DNA from: Paramecium tetraurelia
Lineage: Eukaryota; Ciliophora; Oligohymenophorea; Peniculida; Parameciidae
Direction: 5' to 3'
Length of the DNA stretch: 64,000 nucleotides
NCBI RefSeq assembly: GCF_000165425.1
Contig: NW_001799044.1
Span: 433,205 to 497,204 of the forward strand
Shown piece by piece: positions 58,907-64,000 of the stretch. The position numbers and the translations under genes are program-made. Position 1 is the first letter of the stretch, and every line of letters starts with the position of its first letter. The notes below the pieces were generated by a model. The model searched no databases. It saw only the letters and a list, made by a program, of their open reading frames with translations, and had not been told where the DNA came from.

Positions 58907-59497
58907 TCATTTTTATTTTCTACTATTTTACTTTAGTCTTTTGTGCAATCTTGCTAGTTTTCCCAATCTTTTTGTTTTCTTCTTCTTGATGTTTTTTTTT
59001 AAATTATTTATTGGTTTTGATTTCTACTCAATCTCCTATATCTCATCTTTATCTATTTCATCAACTGGTTTTTTCTTCATTGCCTTTCGAATTTCTTCTA
59101 TGATTTTTTCATGCTTTTACTAATTTGATTTCTTTGCAGTAAGGAGAGTTTAGATTTTCTTCCCTTATTAGTTTAATTCCTTCTCTTCCACATTTTTAAT
59201 GTGAACTGCAGATTTAACTATCGGATTAACTACGACTTCTCCTATTTTCTTAAATAAAAATTCCTAATCAATTCTGGTGAATTGGATATTTTAATTGCCT
59301 TTTTAAAATTTATTTAAATTGTTTAATGCAAACTCATAGAAAGCCTTTTCTCTCTGGATATCATCGTTGTAATCTATGTTTTACACATTTCCATTGACGA
59401 CAATAAAGGGGTCTGTTTGTTAACTTTATAATAATTTGATCTTATTGTTAAATTTCTATTCAATGCCTTCTGGCACTGCCCCTTAATTTTTTATCAT
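58907..59497 (-). CDS. EBP2-like nucleolar rRNA-processing protein (candidate)
   Basis: 196 residues, no intron. The segment IDYNDDIQREKAFYEFALNN, then FTRIDQEFLFKK, then GKKIQTLLTAKKSNQQKHEK fits the EBP2 pattern of a DxxxREKAFYxxAL helix, a short linker and a GKxxQ helix. The C-terminus is a Lys/Arg tract (LKKNIKKKKTKRLGKLARL) suited to nucleolar targeting. EBP2 assists 27S pre-rRNA processing and 60S assembly. It is shorter than yeast EBP2 (~430) because the acidic N-terminal half is absent. The family assignment is moderate. Start ATG 59497-59495, stop TGA 58909-58907. Confidence 0.6.
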
Positions 59498-59552
59498 TAT
59501 TTAAAATATTATAAAACATATTTGATAAATGAACTAAAAGAACAAACAAACT

Positions 59553-60247
59553 TCATTTCTTAGTCTTCTTAACTGGCTTAACATCAGATTCATCATCATC
59601 ATCATCCTCATCTTCATCAAATTGGTCATCGTCATCTTCATCTCCATCTCCGTCTTTAGCTCCTAATTCGTCGTATTCATCACCTTCTTCTTCGTCACTC
59701 TAAACAATAATTAGATATTAGTATTACGGAGAATTGAATTTCTTATCCTTCCTTGTCCTTGTTATCCAACACTGATAATGATGGGAGGAGCTCGAAAATT
59801 TTATTGAAGTATCCGGGAAGTTGTGTAATTGGGTTGTCAGCCAAATCCAACTGTTGTAATTACTTAAGTTATTTCAAGGGCTCCACTTCCTACGAATTAA
59901 TGGGGATATCTTACTTCAAATGTTTTAATATTATTATCTGCAAGACTTAAACATGCTAATTTCTTGAAATTTTTGCTGATGTAGGTTATAGCTGACCCTT
60001 CTAATTGATTTGCCTCCAAAATTAGATTTTCCAAATTATTCAATTTTGGGAATCCCTCCAAGTTTTTGAGTTGGCATTCGACAAGACTCAAACTCACTAG
60101 ATTCTAATGTTATTGAATCAGATTTGCTGATTGAGAATCAAATTGACCAATTGCGATTCCCTCAATATCTAAATCTTCCAATTCTCCATTCTAAGCTTCT
60201 TATTGTGCAGTTATTTCTTTTTTAATTGATTCAAGAGTGGCAGCCAT
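59553..60247 (-). CDS. ANP32-like leucine-rich acidic protein
   Basis: 213 residues after two introns (25 nt GTAAGATATC...TTCGTAG and 28 nt at 59700-59727). The N-terminal ~140 residues contain leucine-rich repeats (LVSLSLVECQLKNLEGFPKL, LENLILEANQLEG, LACLSLADNNI, LQQLDLADNPITQLPGY) and the capping LPSLSVLDNKD. A long Asp/Glu tract (DEDEDDDDDESD) follows, then a basic end (VKPVKKTKK). This is the ANP32 layout: LRR plus acidic tail with a nuclear signal. ANP32 proteins act as histone chaperones and phosphatase regulators. Start ATG 60247-60245; stop TGA 59555-59553. Confidence 0.88.
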
Positions 60248-60761
60248 TTATTAAAATATTTATTAATAAAGTCATTTAATTCGCTTTGAAGTTAAATAAT
60301 TAGAATCTTTATAATCCGTATTTGTGGCTTATAATATTTGTTTATATTTTATTAAATATTGGAAACATATAAAGTCGAGTTTATTTTCTTATAAAATTGG
60401 ATCCCACAACCGATAACAACTACTAATGTTTTTACTCAATTCATGAATCCAAAATTATTTAGTTTCAATCATTGTTATTGATAATAAATAATTGTATATT
60501 ATTATTATTAAATCTAGTTTATAAATTCTATAATTTAGACAATACTTTTGAAAAGATTAAAATTTTAGATTCCAATTTAAATAAATCAATTTTAATTCAA
60601 TTAATTACATTCTCATTCAGAATTGACTTTATACATATATACATAATTCTTAATACTGAAAATCACATGCTCCTTCCCAAAACGAAGACATTAATGTATA
60701 TATTATATATGAATTATTTAATTTAAGGAATCACCCTTAATTGAAATCAAACCTCTCTCCA
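60248..60761. other. Intergenic, AT-rich
   Basis: About 510 bp between two minus-strand genes. A short plus-strand frame (60472-60726) is low-complexity Ile/Leu/Asn and was not accepted as a gene. Confidence 0.5.
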
Positions 60762-61860
60762 TCATTATTACACTTTAAAATACTCGGACAATAAACCCAT
60801 ATTTTCATCCACAACATCTGGTTCTAGTGTGTTCTTAAAAAATGGCTTAAATATAAAAATGCTATTACATGTCTCAGAGCCTCCTGGCAAGAAATTCTAT
60901 TGACTGGATTCAATTACAATAATTTCTAATTAATTATTGCCAATCATATATACCTTCAACAAATCCAAACCATCCTAAGTAAGCTATGTGTTTTAGAATT
61001 ATTAATCCAGCTTCCGTTCCAATTCTTCTTAAAATTAAGAATTCTATATATTACTCATTATATGTTACAGATAAAACTTATACATCATCCTACTTAGACG
61101 ATATACTGTCACAGATCAACTTCATCTACTGAATCTCGCTATCTCCTGCAAAGAGAGGGGCATTAAGGACCATTTGAGCAAATATACACCCAATAGACCA
61201 GACATCGATTGCTGTTGTATAACAAGAAGGCTTAAGTAATAACTCTGGTGGTCTGTACCACAGTGTTATCACTTCATAGGTGTAGGATCCAGGTAGTTAC
61301 TGGAAGGATCTAGCCATTCCGAAATCACCAATTTTCACTTTGCCTTAGAAAGGAATTTCTACGATACAATACCATCCTTGCTAATCAATATGTTCTAAGG
61401 CTTCAAGTCTCTATGCATACACTTCTTTTTATGGCATTCATTCATCCCTTTTAAGATCCCGTGTAAGATTTCCTATTTATGATACCCTCACAAAATTACC
61501 TAAATCTTTTACATATCCAATACATTTGATTTCAAATAGGTATCCAAGTCAACATCATAGAATTCCATCACCAATCTGATGCATTCCTAAACATATTCAA
61601 TTTCAATCAATCTTGTTTCAATTTAATTATTACTTCACAATATTTTCACATTAAACTGTTTATAATATTGATGTTTCTCTCAAGGCTACTTACGATATCC
61701 CCTAATCTTGTGACTAAATATAATTTATATTGACAACCTGCTTCTTTATCTTCTTTATAGCAACAATCTTCCCTGTCGAAGTATTTATGGCTTTATAGAC
61801 ATCTCCATAAACGCCAGATCCAACCTTCCCTAACAATTAATATTTTGAGATCTGTGACAT
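60762..61860 (-). CDS. Cyclin-dependent kinase (CDK family)
   Basis: About 330-340 residues with several short introns. The glycine loop is [14 protein letters not shown]: Tyr15 equivalent kept, Thr14 equivalent is Val. Other motifs are the catalytic Lys in VAIKKIKK, a diverged PSTAIRE region around [27 protein letters not shown], the activation-loop [17 protein letters not shown], and [13 protein letters not shown]. It ends [14 protein letters not shown] and a short tail. It therefore looks like an active CDK with an atypical cyclin-binding helix. Introns include 24 nt near 61720 and 23 nt near 60830-60852; others around 61620-61690 are not fully fixed. Start ATG 61860-61858; stop TGA 60764-60762. 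Confidence 0.9.
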
Positions 61861-62317
61861 TATGAAAAATAAATATTTCAAAAAGCTTATTATTATTTTT
61901 ACAATTATTTTTCTTATTTTTATTCAAAAGTTAAAACAGGTTTATAAAATAGGTAATTGAACTCCCCTTCTCAAATATCATTAATAAACCAAAGTTCATC
62001 TAATAGTATATTAAACATTCTTAGATATCAAGAGTAGTATTGCTAATCCGATTACATATTAGATTTTGAGAATTGTAATTTTAGATTTGTAAGGATAAAT
62101 AATCAACGCAATCCAAAAAGCATAAAACCATAAAATCTGTCTGGTATTCATTTCAATTTAACTATTAAATAATAGCAATTGTATAAGTTTTATAAACATA
62201 GATTTGATTTTGACTACGAAGTATTTCTCAAATAGAACTACCTTAGGAAAAAGCACAATTCACAAATATAAATTTTGTATTTAATAGTAAAACTCATGCA
62301 AGATATAATAAAAACAA
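61861..62317. other. Intergenic, AT-rich
   Basis: About 455 bp between the kinase start and the Piezo stop, both minus strand. No coding frame or signal recognised. Confidence 0.45.
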
Positions 62318-64000
62318 TCAGTCTAATTTTAATTTTTTTGATTCTTCTTTTAATTATTCCTGATTCTACAATTCCGCTGCTTTAATTTCTTTTTACTAAC
62401 TTTGTTAGGATTCAAACTTCTCCGACCATGCGCCTGTCATCGCCTTCACTAATTCTGGAGAGCGTAAAATATCTATCAATTCAAAATACAATAAATTTTC
62501 TCTTAAATTATAAATATTTAATATACTTTCCATAATTTTCAAGCTATCTTGCTACAGATACAGCCTAACATATAGACAATAAGTCATCTGGCTAAACCAT
62601 TTATGTAAAATCTAACATAAATACTTGAGAGGAGAATGTGCTTCTGATGCATTTTGCAATGAGAAGAATTATGGTAGTGTAAATTGTGATAACACTTAAT
62701 CCATTTGTTAAGACTGAGAATTTATCACAAACTACAAAATACAATAATCCATCAGCCAAAGTAATATTTGATTAATTTGACAATAAACTGCTATTTCCAG
62801 CATACTGAAATTCCCAATTAGACACTCCTTAAAGAGGATTTTTATTCCCATAAGAACAATTAATGTTAAGGAATACATTCTAGGCTGTTTGAAGATTACT
62901 TTTATATAGTGGAGTAGTGTTGTAACTTGTTTGAGAACTTTGATATATCCTGAGGGCTTCAATGTAGAAATTAGGTAACAAGATTCCTGAGTTATCACAA
63001 CTCTTGGCAGCCTACTTGACATATTTCAATACATCCCTTCCCAAACCTACTGTGCCATTGACTCCATTTATCAAAGGATTGTAAGGATATGAAAATTTAT
63101 ATAATGTGGGGAAGTTAAATTAGAATCTTCTACGAAATATAAAAGTTACATTAAACATGAAATTGTAGTTCTCCTCATAAGATAAGGTTTGATCCAATTC
63201 TCTTATCAATTAATTATACAGTGGAAGTGAGACTTGCCATTTTTAATTCGAAAAGTCTGATAATTAAAATCTTTAGATTCCCCCTGCATTATCTATTTAT
63301 TATTTAGTTATATCCTGTTTGGTTAGAGCTTTAATTTCCGATCTATCTCTTATAATTGGCAAATCTAATCCAAATAATTGACTGGATTGATAGAGCTCAA
63401 CGTTTAAGTTAGTGTCAACATTTACTAAATTAATAGTGAAGGTTCCACTTACAATTGGATTGTCTTAAGCAGCAGGATTAAGTGCAGAGAACAAAATTAG
63501 GGGACCAAAAATGCAAATTAAGATAAAAATAACAAAGAAAAAGAAAATGATTTTGCTTATCTTTGATATTTCTAATCCTAATTGTCTTTTCATTATCTTT
63601 TAGGAATTTATTTTTGTAAAATACAATTACCTATGGATATCCTCGAGAGTAAACCATTAATAAATATCAAGTGATGTGTATAAGCAAGTCCAATCCATCA
63701 ATACCTTTAAATCATATAAAAATGGAATTGAATAGAACGTTAGTGCAAAGTAATAGCTCAGTGAATTGTACATATACAAAAATTGGTTTCTTATTTTCAA
63801 TTCTCGATACCCATATCTAAGTTAAAGGGCAGATAAGTAAAAATAAGCACAAAACAATAGAAAATATATTACAATAGAGGTATCATATTCTTTATAATTA
63901 TCTATGTTTCTGTTCCAAAGCTACAACAAATAACAATAGACAAAACAGAATACCAATGTTAGAATCACTACTTGTAATACATACTCTTAAACAAACTAAG
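62318..64000 (-). CDS. Piezo mechanosensitive channel, C-terminal part (5' part outside window)
   Basis: The minus-strand frame enters from the right edge. It reads the conserved Piezo anchor region (TFYSIPFLYDLKVLMDWTCL then TSLDIYQWFTLEDIH). An intron of about 34 nt follows, then the outer helix region (KISKIIFFFFVIFILICIFG) and the cap start GPLILFSALNPAAQDNP. The extracellular cap of ~240 residues has several N-glycosylation sites. The inner helix region LTNGLSVITIYTTIILLIAK is next, then RENLLYFELIDILRSPELV as in the Piezo C-terminal domain. Piezos are trimeric force-gated cation channels. Some short introns near 62820 and 62600 are approximate. Stop TGA 62320-62318. The bulk of the blade lies beyond base 64000. 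Confidence 0.9.

Noticed and set aside
60472-60726. 84-codon plus-strand ORF
   Set aside because: Low-complexity Ile/Leu/Asn sequence in AT-rich intergenic DNA with no homology-like pattern and no splice context.
1-64000. CRISPR arrays, insertion sequences, telomeric G/T repeats, tRNA and rRNA genes
   Set aside because: Searched by eye for regularly spaced repeats, transposase motifs, GGGGTT/GGGTTT repeats and cloverleaf cores; none was seen. A tRNAscan-SE and Infernal run would be decisive.

Overview
The window is a gene-dense, AT-rich piece of ciliate macronuclear DNA, almost certainly Paramecium. Long reading frames appear only if TAA and TAG are read as glutamine and TGA is the sole stop. 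Coding exons are joined by introns of about 20-37 nt (GTA...TAG is typical). Trichocyst matrix protein (TMP) genes are present, and neighbouring genes lie only tens of bases apart. Under the standard code almost every gene looks shattered. I call about 46 protein-coding genes, one of them cut by each window edge, plus one TMP pseudogene. I saw no rRNA, tRNA, CRISPR array, transposon or telomeric repeat.

Layout. 1-14.2 kb: the 3' end of a Cache-domain membrane receptor, an ABCB full transporter, a VAP/MSP-domain tail-anchored protein, a UBL-vWA-E2 fusion, an HMG/chromo-like protein, a double cyclic-nucleotide-binding protein and an MFS transporter. 15-21 kb: GTPBP1-like GTPase, SMYD-type SET/MYND protein, a tubulin-like protein lacking two GTP loops, an unknown protein and TMP gene 1. 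21.7-32 kb: clathrin light chain, a secreted H-type lectin/crystallin-like protein, a MutS homologue, a small ORF, TMP gene 2, ribosomal protein eS19, an unknown protein and TMP gene 3. 32.7-41.4 kb: double-RING protein, SPRY protein, a CFAP97-like protein, an acidic protein, bifunctional PFK-2/FBPase-2, the TMP pseudogene and an orphan ORF. 41.6-47.6 kb: B-box/Kelch protein, STPGR (ODF3-like) protein, a bacterial-type S11 D-Ala-D-Ala carboxypeptidase homologue, then the longest gene-poor stretch. 47.6-56.7 kb: a giant multi-pass membrane protein, a two-repeat small protein and three coiled-coil or unknown proteins. 56.7-64 kb: ribosomal protein eL33, a membrane-bound histidine acid phosphatase, an EBP2-like nucleolar protein, an ANP32-like protein, a CDK and the 3' part of a Piezo channel running off the right edge.

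The genes do not form operons. Recurrent themes are the secretory/exocytotic cell surface (TMPs, lectin, clathrin, phosphatase, Piezo) and the cilium/cytoskeleton (tubulin-like, STPGR, CFAP97-like, coiled-coil proteins). The most unusual items are the tubulin without T3/T4 loops, the three-domain ubiquitin-system fusion, the intact S11 peptidase and the frame-broken TMP copy. Exon boundaries were inferred by eye from frame continuity and GT...AG rules; those stated as uncertain should be read that way.
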